Assembly: GCA_946185285.1 (NCBI GenBank)
Contig: CAMHIS010000007.1
Span: 1-51,297, forward strand
Length of the DNA: 51,297 bases
Direction of reading: 5' to 3'
DNA from: an uncultured Prevotellaceae bacterium
GTDB taxonomy: Bacteria > Bacteroidota > Bacteroidia > Bacteroidales > Bacteroidaceae
Of the stretch, positions 35,674 to 43,276 are shown in pieces. The notes under the pieces are model-generated. The model had not been told where the DNA came from and made no database searches. It saw only the letters and a list, made by a program, of their open reading frames with translations. The stretch's first letter is position 1. Every line of letters starts with the position of its first letter. The position numbers and the translations under genes were made by a program.

Positions 35674-37143
35674 ATGAGAACAATCGTAATAACCTTATTG
35701 ACCTTGGCCGCAACACTCACTGTTGCGGCCAACGGTGTTTACAATGTCCGCGACTTCGGTGCCAAGGGCGACGGGCGAACGCTTGACTCGCCTGCCATCA
35801 ATGCCGCGATAGAGGCCGCTGTGAAGAACGGCGGCGGACAGGTGCTGCTGCCTGCAGGCACCTATCTCAGCGGCAGCATCCGCCTGAAGTCGAACATCGA
35901 CCTGCATCTCTCGGCCGGAGCAAAGATCCTTGCCGTAAACCCCAAAAAGTTTCCCCCTACGGAAGAGGGGCTTTACGACCCGTCAGAACCTTTCGACTTC
36001 CCCGAGTACCAGGACGGCGGCCACACCTACTTCCACAACTCGCTCATCTGGGCCGAGGGTCAGACCAACGTCTCGATAACCGGTCACGGAATGATTGACG
36101 GCGAGGGACTCACCAAGCGCGACACCGAGAAGGCCGGCCAGGTGCAGGGCGGCTCCATAGGCACGGGCGACAAGGCCATAGCCTTGAAGCTCTGCCGACA
36201 GGTCACCATCCGCGACATCACCATCTATCGTGGCGGCCACTTCGCCATCATTATGACGGGCTGCGACCTCTCGACCATCGACAACGTCACCATCGACACC
36301 AACCGCGACGGCTTCGACATCGACTGCTGCAAGTATATGACCATTACCAACTGTAAGATCAATACGCCCTCTGACGACGCCCTCGTGCTGAAGTCGAGCT
36401 ATGCACTGAAGCGGCCTGTCATTACCGAGCACATCGCCGTCGCGAACTGCAACATCACGGGCTATAAGTGCGGCACGCTGCTCGACGGCACCTGTGTCCC
36501 CGAGCCTGTCGGCTGGGTGTGTGGCCGCTTCAAGCTGGGTACCGAGTCGAATGGCGGCTATCGCAACATCTCGCTCACCAACAGCACCTTCGCCTATTCG
36601 TCGGGTCTCGCCTTCGAGGAGGTCGACCAGGGACGCATGGAGAACATCGTCGTGTCGAACATCACAATGTCGCACGTCCACCATTACCCCATCTACATCA
36701 CCACGGGCTGCCGCAACCGGGGCCCCAAGGAGGTGTCGCGCCTCTCGTCGGCCCGCGACATCCAGATCTCGAACCTCATTGCCGACGACTGCGACTCGCT
36801 TTGCTCCATCATCGTCACGGGCATGAAGGACGAACCCATACGCAACGTCTGGCTCTCCAATATCCGTCTCTACTTCAAGGGCGGCGGCACCCGCGACCTC
36901 GTCAACAAGGACTACCGTGAGCAGGGCACCAACTACCCCGAGCCGAAGTTCGCAGGCTGGACGCCCGCCTACGGCCTCTATGCCCGTCACGTCGTGGGTC
37001 TTCACGTCCGCGATGTCACCTTCCGCTACGAGCGTCCCGACCACCGCCCTGCCATTGTACTCGATGATGTGCGCGACGTTTCCCTGAAGGAGATAGATGC
37101 GCCTACGGAAGCTGGCGTAGACCAGATTGTTACTTTAGAGTAA
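35674..37143 (+). CDS. GH28-type polygalacturonase-like protein with non-standard active site
   Basis: 489 residues with the signal peptide MRTIVITLLTLAATLTVAA. The pectate-lyase-type beta-helix begins VYNVRDFGAKGDGRTLDSPA and GGGQVLLPAGTYLSGSIRLK, typical of GH28. The core has DTNRDGFDIDCCKYMTITNC and TPSDDALVLKS (the acid pair DD). The usual G-H-G turn and R-I-K motif are replaced by TGYKCGTLLDG and SGLAFEEVDQGR, so the substrate or chemistry may differ from standard polygalacturonase. The ATG at 35674 is preferred over 35656 because it starts the signal peptide directly. Context with PL4 suggests a pectin or rhamnogalacturonan substrate. Its 3' end meets the convergent restriction gene with a 13-bp gap. 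Confidence 0.82.
   Translation: MRTIVITLLTLAATLTVAANGVYNVRDFGAKGDGRTLDSPAINAAIEAAVKNGGGQVLLPAGTYLSGSIRLKSNIDLHLSAGAKILAVNPKKFPPTEEGLYDPSEPFDFPEYQDGGHTYFHNSLIWAEGQTNVSITGHGMIDGEGLTKRDTEKAGQVQGGSIGTGDKAIALKLCRQVTIRDITIYRGGHFAIIMTGCDLSTIDNVTIDTNRDGFDIDCCKYMTITNCKINTPSDDALVLKSSYALKRPVITEHIAVANCNITGYKCGTLLDGTCVPEPVGWVCGRFKLGTESNGGYRNISLTNSTFAYSSGLAFEEVDQGRMENIVVSNITMSHVHHYPIYITTGCRNRGPKEVSRLSSARDIQISNLIADDCDSLCSIIVTGMKDEPIRNVWLSNIRLYFKGGGTRDLVNKDYREQGTNYPEPKFAGWTPAYGLYARHVVGLHVRDVTFRYERPDHRPAIVLDDVRDVSLKEIDAPTEAGVDQIVTLE
35704..35732. repeat. Hairpin inside signal-peptide codons (GH28 gene)
   Basis: TTGGCCGCAAC and GTTGCGGCCAA form a perfect 11-bp stem around a 7-nt loop, 30 nt after the ATG. Confidence 0.85.
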
Positions 37144-37156
37144 GTGTGAGACGGAT

Positions 37157-40100
37157 TTAAACACCTTCTGTTTCATATAAAGCGGACACAATACTGTTCA
37201 ACTCGCTCATGTGGCTGTCAAAAGAATGGTCGTCACCAGCCCTTCTGGTCTCAATTAGGGTATTTGCCAACACGCTAAGTTCCTCAGGCAGTTCACGCGG
37301 CACGGGAATCTGTGAGATGTTCTCCCAGATCAGTTGGTATCCATTCTGAATACGCGGACAGAATTCCGAGACGAGCCACCATCCGACTTTTGAATTGAGC
37401 AGCCCCAGGAGTGCCTTGCTTCTGGTGGTCAGAAGCCAGATGGAGTTGTTGCAGTAGGTAATGCTCTCGTCATAGATGAAACAGGGCTTGGTTTGAAAAG
37501 CCTGATAGAAGATCTTGGGCTGTTCGAACTTCTCATAATATGAGCAGGCACGCAATTCCCACCAATAGTCGCCTTGGTCCTGTCTTGCTTTGGCCTCTTT
37601 CTTGAAACGCGAAAGCCATGCTGCCGCACTCTCGTATTCCGCTTCAAACCACGCCCAAGCTTCAGCCTCTGTTGGCTTCTCCTTTTTCGTGGGGTCAATT
37701 CCCATACCATCCAACGTGAGACCTTTCTTGACGCATAGGAGGTTAGTGGAGGTCTCTGCATCAGCAAACGCTTTTAGTCCTTCTCCTTGCAGATAGGGTA
37801 CAAGCAGGCCTTTCGACTTGTCGTCCCAGTTGAGTTCGGCAATCGTTGTCTTGGGTATTTGGAATGCTTCTGTCAGTCCAGTCACAATTCCTCTATACGC
37901 CTCTCCGCCAATATAGGACGACAACGTCGGCATTGTCCTTTTCAGTTCGCTTAGTTTCTGGAGAGCTACTACGGACGATGTCAACCAGATGTCCTTACTG
38001 AGTAATCCTTTGTCGAACGATTCCCGTGTCGCTATGATGTCGTTAGCCAATGTGTCCTTATTGAGGTTCTTGATGTTCGACACGTTCAGCAACTTCTGGT
38101 TTTGCTCCCTCCTGACCTGGATGATGCAGGTGTAGGTCGTGGCGTCGGTGAATACCTGCCCATCCCCAAAGTCAACAAGTTCCATGAGGTTCGCGCCAAT
38201 GTAAAAATGGTCAGCGTTACCATCCATATTGCTGAACATCTCGCGCAACGGTTCGCCGTACATCACCTTCATCCACTTGTTAGGAAGAATATACGATAAA
38301 TAGCCTTTCTTCTTTAGCAACGACAAGCCTCTCTCAATAAATAATGTGTAGATGTCGCCCGACTTCTGTAGCGTGTAATAGGCTGGTATTGTCCTGCCAG
38401 CGTCATTGAATGATTTGACTCTCCCATAATCCTTCATGTCATCCTTCAGCTTGTCAAGGCTGATGTAGGGTGGGTTGCCAATAATTATGTCGAATCCAGT
38501 GAACACACCGTCATCACCTATCACCTCGGGGAACTCGAACATCCACTCAAAATTGTTTTTGGGCATCCAAGTGGCCTGATAGTCGCTGTTCCCAAACAAG
38601 TCAGGATCCTTCCTTAATAGTTTTTCCCGTATTGTGGCAATCTTCTCGTTGACGGCATACTTCGTTTCTTTGGCGTTACTGCGTTTGTATTCTGCAACCA
38701 ATTGTCGGTACTGCCTCAAGCTGTCCGTGAAACTGATGCTGGTGTTCAAGGACTTCCCAACGCCAACGGCAAATGCCGATGAAAGGGTGTTCCCCACTTT
38801 AATGTTGATGTCAATGTTGGGCAGGGTCTGCAGCCGTTGCTTGTCTTCGTCGTATTCAATATAGTAGGCGCTCTTCAGCAATTCAATCCACAAACGCAGA
38901 CGACATATTTCAACACTGTTGGGATTCAGGTCTACCCCAAACAGGCAGTTTTCGATGATGATACGCTTCTCCTCGAAAAGGCTCTGCTGAAGTATCCTAT
39001 TCTCCAACTTGGTGGGGTCGTATTGGTACAGTCTGCCACGGCCGTCGGTGATAACGAGTTCGTCATTCTCAACCTTTATGTCATAGTCTTCTATCCTTCG
39101 GTGCTCCTCAGTGCAATCCTGTAGGATGCGCAAGTCGCGCTTGATGGCTATCAACTCGTTCAGGGCGGCCACGAGGAAATGACCGCTGCCAACAGCTGGG
39201 TCACATATCCGGATGCTGTTGACAATGTCGTTGGCCTGTTGCCTGCGAGCCTTGTCTTTATAGTCAATAATCTCCTTTAATGTCTCATAGCTGTCGCACC
39301 CGTAAATGTCATTGAACTTGTCGACGACCAGTTGCCGTATGACGGCCCTGCACATATACTCCGTGATGTGGTTCGGCGTGAAGAAAGCTCCGTCTTTGTA
39401 GCCGTTTATCTTTTCAAATATGAGGCCTAACACTGATGCACTGATAATCGTTTTCTGCTCATTGGCATCTTCATCTTTGTCGGATGCAGAGAACTTGTAT
39501 GCATCGAGGAACCGGAATATATATTCCAGCAAAGGGAGCTTGCCTGTCAGCTTCTTGTCGTTACCGTCTTTCAGCTTCGTGGATTGATACACTTCTATAT
39601 CACCCTCACTGAGGTCATCAACGAGTATGTATTTCTTCTCAAAATCAGATACCTCAAACAATGAACTGTTCAGATAGGGCACTTGCTTGAAGAATTGCTT
39701 CACAGAGTCCGGTCTGCTGTCTTCGGGAACTGCCAATATCTTAAAGAACAGGTCAGACAGGTCCCAGAACTTCCGAATCTTGTCATACGAAAGGAACTTG
39801 TCGAAATGGTTTCTGTTGAAAACCGTCAGTTGGGACTCTAACAGCTTCAAGAAGAGAAGCCTGTTCATCCAAGTCAGGACAAGATTCAGGGCAATGTCAA
39901 AACGCTCTGTCTTTGGCACTCCCCTCATCTTCATCTTTCTGTAGACCTGTTCTATCAGTGAATACGTTTGTCGCTTGCTTTCACTTATACGTACAATTTC
40001 ACGAAGGGATGAGTTCTTTTTCCTCTGTTCTTTCACCCCCATAATGTAGAGCAGCTCTTCGTAGAACCCTTGGTTTAGCTTGTTGCTGTCAGCCCGGACG

Positions 40101-40795
40101 TATTTCTTCAGCAGATGCTCAGGTGACAAGAACCTGTATATGTTGGCAAATTCCTTATGCGTCTTTTTTACCAAACTTATCTTCTTTTCGTACTTGAGCA
40201 GGTCAATATGCGTAAAGGAAATCTTGTCTAATACCTTCTCAACTTGTGGTTTTATATGCTTGTTGTATATGTAGTCGGTGTCTTCGCCCATTGACTTTGC
40301 CCTAAGGACACGGTCAACGAAAGTCTTTTTCGACTCAAACAGGTTATAGAACAGCTGTTTCTCAAACACGAACCATTGATAGCAGTCCGTAATCACCAGG
40401 TAGCGAATGTCAGTATTGTTGTTCTCTACGGCTTCACGGAGATAATAGTAGATAATCTGGTGCATCGCCTTGGTGTTCAGATTCTTTTCCGACACCATGT
40501 CCTGTTTTCCGGGATTCTTTGCTTCAAACAGTACGACTGGCTTGTTATGGTCGTAAATGGCCATATCCGTCTTGTTGCGGATATTAATCATATAGCCTTT
40601 CGACGTGGGATAGAAAGAGTCCCTAAGCATGTCGGCTATGACATTCTTATTGTATTCCTCATCTTCTTCGCTGGGCTTCAAGTTGGCAAACATTGCAGAA
40701 ACTGCATTCTTGAACCTATCGAAACCCTCAGTGTCAATGTCTTCACGTAGATACGCCTTGTTGATTGTCTGACTAAATGTATATGCCTTTGCCAT
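37157..40795 (-). CDS. Type IIG restriction-modification enzyme (Eco57I/TaqI-like methylase fused to nuclease)
   Basis: 1212 residues, one polypeptide combining DNA cleavage, adenine methylation and target recognition. An N-terminal PD-(D/E)XK-like site is visible near residues 75-95 (KTDMAIYDHNKPVVLFEAKN). SAM-binding motif I (CDPAVGSGHFLVAALNEL) is near residue 532 and the catalytic NPPY (FDIIIGNPPYISLDKLK) near 774. The C-terminal 200 residues (SITYCNNSIWLLTTRSKALL, NGYQLIWENISQIPVP) resemble a TaqI-type specificity domain. The frame is open upstream to 40849 only through a TTG lying inside the promoter box, so the ATG at 40793-40795 is chosen. Codons are more AT-rich than in the neighbours, suggesting acquisition by transfer. 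No separate specificity, methylase or BREX/DISARM partner genes adjoin. Confidence 0.9.
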   Translation of the reverse strand: MAKAYTFSQTINKAYLREDIDTEGFDRFKNAVSAMFANLKPSEEDEEYNKNVIADMLRDSFYPTSKGYMINIRNKTDMAIYDHNKPVVLFEAKNPGKQDMVSEKNLNTKAMHQIIYYYLREAVENNNTDIRYLVITDCYQWFVFEKQLFYNLFESKKTFVDRVLRAKSMGEDTDYIYNKHIKPQVEKVLDKISFTHIDLLKYEKKISLVKKTHKEFANIYRFLSPEHLLKKYVRADSNKLNQGFYEELLYIMGVKEQRKKNSSLREIVRISESKRQTYSLIEQVYRKMKMRGVPKTERFDIALNLVLTWMNRLLFLKLLESQLTVFNRNHFDKFLSYDKIRKFWDLSDLFFKILAVPEDSRPDSVKQFFKQVPYLNSSLFEVSDFEKKYILVDDLSEGDIEVYQSTKLKDGNDKKLTGKLPLLEYIFRFLDAYKFSASDKDEDANEQKTIISASVLGLIFEKINGYKDGAFFTPNHITEYMCRAVIRQLVVDKFNDIYGCDSYETLKEIIDYKDKARRQQANDIVNSIRICDPAVGSGHFLVAALNELIAIKRDLRILQDCTEEHRRIEDYDIKVENDELVITDGRGRLYQYDPTKLENRILQQSLFEEKRIIIENCLFGVDLNPNSVEICRLRLWIELLKSAYYIEYDEDKQRLQTLPNIDINIKVGNTLSSAFAVGVGKSLNTSISFTDSLRQYRQLVAEYKRSNAKETKYAVNEKIATIREKLLRKDPDLFGNSDYQATWMPKNNFEWMFEFPEVIGDDGVFTGFDIIIGNPPYISLDKLKDDMKDYGRVKSFNDAGRTIPAYYTLQKSGDIYTLFIERGLSLLKKKGYLSYILPNKWMKVMYGEPLREMFSNMDGNADHFYIGANLMELVDFGDGQVFTDATTYTCIIQVRREQNQKLLNVSNIKNLNKDTLANDIIATRESFDKGLLSKDIWLTSSVVALQKLSELKRTMPTLSSYIGGEAYRGIVTGLTEAFQIPKTTIAELNWDDKSKGLLVPYLQGEGLKAFADAETSTNLLCVKKGLTLDGMGIDPTKKEKPTEAEAWAWFEAEYESAAAWLSRFKKEAKARQDQGDYWWELRACSYYEKFEQPKIFYQAFQTKPCFIYDESITYCNNSIWLLTTRSKALLGLLNSKVGWWLVSEFCPRIQNGYQLIWENISQIPVPRELPEELSVLANTLIETRRAGDDHSFDSHMSELNSIVSALYETEGV

Positions 40796-40846
40796 ATTCG
40801 GTGCTCGTTTGATGGCCTGCACATAGGCCAACTCACAATTTGTCTG

Positions 40847-40878
40847 CAAAAGTAGTGATTTTCTTTTGATATTCCAAA
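40847..40878 (-). promoter_or_regulatory. Promoter of the Type IIG gene
   Basis: On the minus strand, TACTTTTG (40854-40847, -7) and TTTG (40878-40875, -33) are spaced by exactly 20 bp, a textbook Bacteroidetes promoter. It is interleaved with the divergent promoter of the AlkZ-like gene. Confidence 0.65.
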
Positions 40879-40895
40879 AAAAAGACGTACTTTTG
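40865..40895 (+). promoter_or_regulatory. Promoter of the AlkZ-like gene
   Basis: TTTG at 40865-40868 and TACTTTTG at 40888-40895 with a 19-bp spacer. Its -33 lies within the divergent restriction-gene promoter, so the two may compete for polymerase. Confidence 0.6.
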
Positions 40896-40921
40896 CGAAG
40901 TTTTTCATAAACACAGGTGAT

Positions 40922-40954
40922 ATGATGAAAAGGAGGGTAGTGCTCGCAGTATGA
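40922..40954 (+). CDS. Possible 10-codon leader ORF overlapping the AlkZ-like start
   Basis: ATG ATG AAA AGG AGG ... GTA TGA encodes MMKRRVVLAV and stops with TGA overlapping the next ATG (ATGA). It could couple or attenuate translation of the downstream gene. It may equally be chance or a relic of another gene's 5' end, since the SGNH gene starts with similar sequence (GATATGATGAAAAG). Confidence 0.3.
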   Translation: MMKRRVVLAV

Positions 40955-41619
40955 AACACCAGGAGATTTACAGTCAGGCGCAGCTTATGGAGCTGATAGC
41001 CGAGATAGGGTTCCTGCCCCTGTTGGACAGTGGCATCAGCGGCTATTCCGCCGAGGAGATGGTCAGCGCCGACTGCCGCTACGCCATGCTGCCCGATGGC
41101 GGCTGGGACTGGCCGCTGTGGAAGTGGAAAGGCCCCATCGTCACAGACGGCGGCGTCGTCTACGGCAAGTTCTTCGCCGGCAAGGCGGGCTTCATCAGTC
41201 GAAAGTGGTGGCCCGACTTCTGTAACTATCGGCGTAGTCAGCATCCTGTACCTGCTGAAGGGAGTATCGAGCAGACGATTCTGCTCACGCTACAGGAACA
41301 AGGCAGTCTGATTACCCGCGAACTGCGTGCCGCCTGCGGCTTCACGGGACCCAACATGCGCAGCCGCTTCGATGCATATATCACCCGTCTGCAGATGGCC
41401 TGCCGCATCGTCACCGAGGACTTCGTCTATCCTACTGACAGGCACGGACGCGAATATGGCTGGGGATGGTCGCTGCTCACTACCCCGGAACAACTGTACG
41501 GACGAGAGGCCTGCCTGTGCCGGCATACGCCCGAGGAGTCCTTCCAGGCTATCATGACACATTTCCGGCAGTTCCTGACAGAGGCGTCGGAGAAGGAAAT
41601 CGTCAGAATCCTTAAGTGA
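40951..41619 (+). CDS. AlkZ-related (winged-helix, YcaQ-like) protein
   Basis: 222 residues, soluble. From memory it resembles the short AlkZ-related proteins of Bacteroidales, relatives of the AlkZ/YcaQ DNA glycosylases that open alkylated or cross-linked DNA. Visible segments are DGGWDWPLWKWKGPIV, the helix-turn-helix-like ILLTLQEQGSLITRELRAAC and YGWGWSLLTTPEQLYG. The catalytic QxQ motif of true AlkZ glycosylases is not seen, so activity is uncertain. It is divergent from the restriction gene. Confidence 0.55.
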   Translation: MKHQEIYSQAQLMELIAEIGFLPLLDSGISGYSAEEMVSADCRYAMLPDGGWDWPLWKWKGPIVTDGGVVYGKFFAGKAGFISRKWWPDFCNYRRSQHPVPAEGSIEQTILLTLQEQGSLITRELRAACGFTGPNMRSRFDAYITRLQMACRIVTEDFVYPTDRHGREYGWGWSLLTTPEQLYGREACLCRHTPEESFQAIMTHFRQFLTEASEKEIVRILK

Positions 41620-41689
41620 AATACAACAGACAGTGAAAACTTATATGATATGATACAAGTTTCGCATGTTTGGAGTTATCAGAAGTTAT

Positions 41690-41836
41690 CGGGAGTTAAG
41701 AGGCTTTCAGCCTCTGGAGTTAACAGACATTACTTTGTTACAGCAGGTCTATTGTCCGCTAACTCCACGAGCCGCGGCTCGTTAACTACCTATTAACTCC
41801 CATTAACTCCCAGCATGCGGAGCTTGCGAAAGTTGA
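41690..41836. repeat. Inverted-repeat intergenic element with 10-bp units and conserved tail
   Basis: Left half: GGGAGTTAA units and the hairpin GAGGCTTTCAGCCTC (41699-41713). Right half: the palindrome GAGCCGCGGCTC, then tandem 10-bp ATTAACTCCC units (41792-41811). GGGAGTTAA and TTAACTCCC make the two halves complementary. It ends in a 24-bp tail (41813-41836, including CTTGCGAAAGTTGA) that recurs at 45916-45939 after a different 10-bp array. Confidence 0.75.
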
Positions 41837-41841
41837 ATGAT

Positions 41842-42657
41842 ATGATGAAAAGACTATTCGCAATTGTAGGGCTCGTCGCCATGACAATGACTGCATGTGC
41901 GCAGCCAAATGCAACCTTCGTCCATCCGTGGAAGGGTAAACGGGTGGCCTATTTCGGCGATTCCATCACCGACCCGCGCAACAAGGCGGCCAAGAAGAAA
42001 TACTGGGGACTGCTCACCGACTGGCTCGGCATCGAGCCTTTCGTCTATGCTGTCAGCGGACGTCAGTGGAACGACATCCCCCGTCAGACCGGACTGTTGC
42101 TGAAGGAGCACGGTCAGGACGTCGACGCCATACTCGTGTTCTGTGGCACCAACGACTATAACAACGGCGTGCCCATCGGACAGTGGTGGGACGAGCATGA
42201 GGCCCAGGTGGAGTACGGGCACGGCCAGCCGAAGACGATGGTGACACGACGCCGGCGCACGCCGTCGATGGACCCTACGACCTTTCGCGGACGCATTAAC
42301 ATCGCCCTGGACTCGCTGAAGCGCACCTTCCCCACGAAGCAGATCGTGCTCCTGACGCCCATCCACCGGGCCGACTTCCACGCCAACGAGAAAAACTGGC
42401 AGTGCGACGAGTCCTACACAAACCAGTGCGGCCAGTATCTGGACGTCTATGTCGAGGCTGTGAAGGAAGCCGCCAACATCTGGGCCGTACCCGTCATTGA
42501 CTGGAATGCGCTCGGCGGCCTTTTCCCACTTCAGGACGAACATGCCGACTACTTCAACAATGCCGATACAGACCGCCTGCATCCCAACGACAAAGGTCAT
42601 GAGCGGCTTGCACGTACCCTCTATTACCAGCTGCTGGCGCTACCCTGCAACTTCTGA
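41842..42657 (+). CDS. SGNH/GDSL-type hydrolase lipoprotein
   Basis: 271 residues, a likely esterase or deacetylase acting on a secreted substrate such as acetylated glycan (inference). A signal peptide ends in a lipobox-like MTAC (MMKRLFAIVGLVAMTMTACA). Block I (VAYFGDSITDPRNK) carries the nucleophile Ser. Block III has FCGTNDYNN with the oxyanion Asn. Block V (DTDRLHPNDKGHERLA) carries the catalytic Asp and His. The ATG pair at 41842/41845 is chosen because the longer frame starts inside the intergenic repeat. Confidence 0.85.
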   Translation: MMKRLFAIVGLVAMTMTACAQPNATFVHPWKGKRVAYFGDSITDPRNKAAKKKYWGLLTDWLGIEPFVYAVSGRQWNDIPRQTGLLLKEHGQDVDAILVFCGTNDYNNGVPIGQWWDEHEAQVEYGHGQPKTMVTRRRRTPSMDPTTFRGRINIALDSLKRTFPTKQIVLLTPIHRADFHANEKNWQCDESYTNQCGQYLDVYVEAVKEAANIWAVPVIDWNALGGLFPLQDEHADYFNNADTDRLHPNDKGHERLARTLYYQLLALPCNF

Positions 42658-42717
42658 ACGCGATTCTGCGGCTTGCAGACTGACGGTTAAAGACCAGACG
42701 AATCGTTTTTAAAAAGA

Positions 42718-43018
42718 ATCCGTCATTCCGTCACTTTCGGTATATCATGCTCGTAATCAGTAGGTTACGGTGTGACGGATGGCGGTGGCGGATGACGGAT
42801 GGAGAAATGCACACTCACCTTTGCCGTCTGATGTGACTAACCGCCCGTGAACAAACATTCACCGGCCGTGAATCGTCGACATCCAGTCGTCATCGCCGGG
42901 CATCTGTTACTGCTGCGCATCCGTCGGCATCGGGCATCCGTCATCCGTCACCACTATCCGTCACCGCCTATCTTTCTGATTGTCAGACGTTTACGCGTTT
43001 GTGACGGATGTGACGGAT
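42718..43018. repeat. Bipartite inverted-repeat element, copy B
   Basis: ATCCGTCA at 42718, 42936, 42943 and 42956 (plus a one-mismatch copy at 42726) and TGACGGAT at 42773, 42793, 43002 and 43011 bound two modules, 42718-42800 and 42936-43018, each exactly 83 bp. The 135-bp spacer contains TAACCGCCCGTGAACAAAC and related inverted pieces. It aligns with the reverse complement of copy A at 9948-10216, module for module. Confidence 0.85.
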
Positions 43019-43024
43019 TTTTTT

Positions 43025-43170
43025 AACCCAAATCGGTCATTAGATTTTTAGGCACGGAAAAACGCGGATAAACACAGTTTTTCACTTAGAAGAACAGGGT
43101 GAAAAGACGTGACAGGCCGTGTTCCTCCGTGTTTTTCCGTGCCAAAAATCTCTAACAACCGATTTGGGTT
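43025..43170. mobile_element. MITE-like palindromic element, 146 bp
   Basis: Near-perfect terminal inverted repeats of about 43 bp: the left end starts AACCCAAATCGGTCATTAGA and continues GGCACGGAAAAAC; the right end is its complement (GTTTTTCCGTGCC...CCGATTTGGGTT). Between them lie about 58 bp with no coding potential. No transposase is present, so movement would depend on an enzyme in trans. A related solo arm lies at 10293-10346. Confidence 0.75.
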
Positions 43171-43227
43171 TATGAAACGATTAGTGTTAATCTTCCAAAA
43201 TCGTTTCGGCGTTACAGCCTTTTTTCG

Positions 43228-43235
43228 TATATTTG
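43228..43235 (+). promoter_or_regulatory. -7 promoter box for guaD
   Basis: TATATTTG, a perfect TAnnTTTG followed by C, with TTTC at 43204-43207 as a near -33 at 20-bp spacing. The leader is about 40 nt. Confidence 0.55.
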
Positions 43236-43276
43236 CAAACCAATTGCGATTGACAGCTATCTGTTGAATTACGTGA

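Larger units (their letters stand above)
42658..43276. other. Long non-coding region with copy B of the bipartite element and a MITE-like palindrome
   Basis: 619 bp with no plausible gene. It holds the second bipartite element (42718-43018), a 146-bp palindromic element (43025-43170) directly beside it, and the guaD promoter. Confidence 0.8.

Noticed and set aside
37157..40795. BREX PglX or Type I HsdM
   Set aside because: A nuclease-like site and a TaqI-type recognition domain are in the same polypeptide, and no BREX, hsdS or hsdR genes adjoin.
40796..40849. Extended start of the Type IIG gene at a TTG
   Set aside because: The TTG lies inside the -7 box of the gene's own promoter, so it would not be transcribed.
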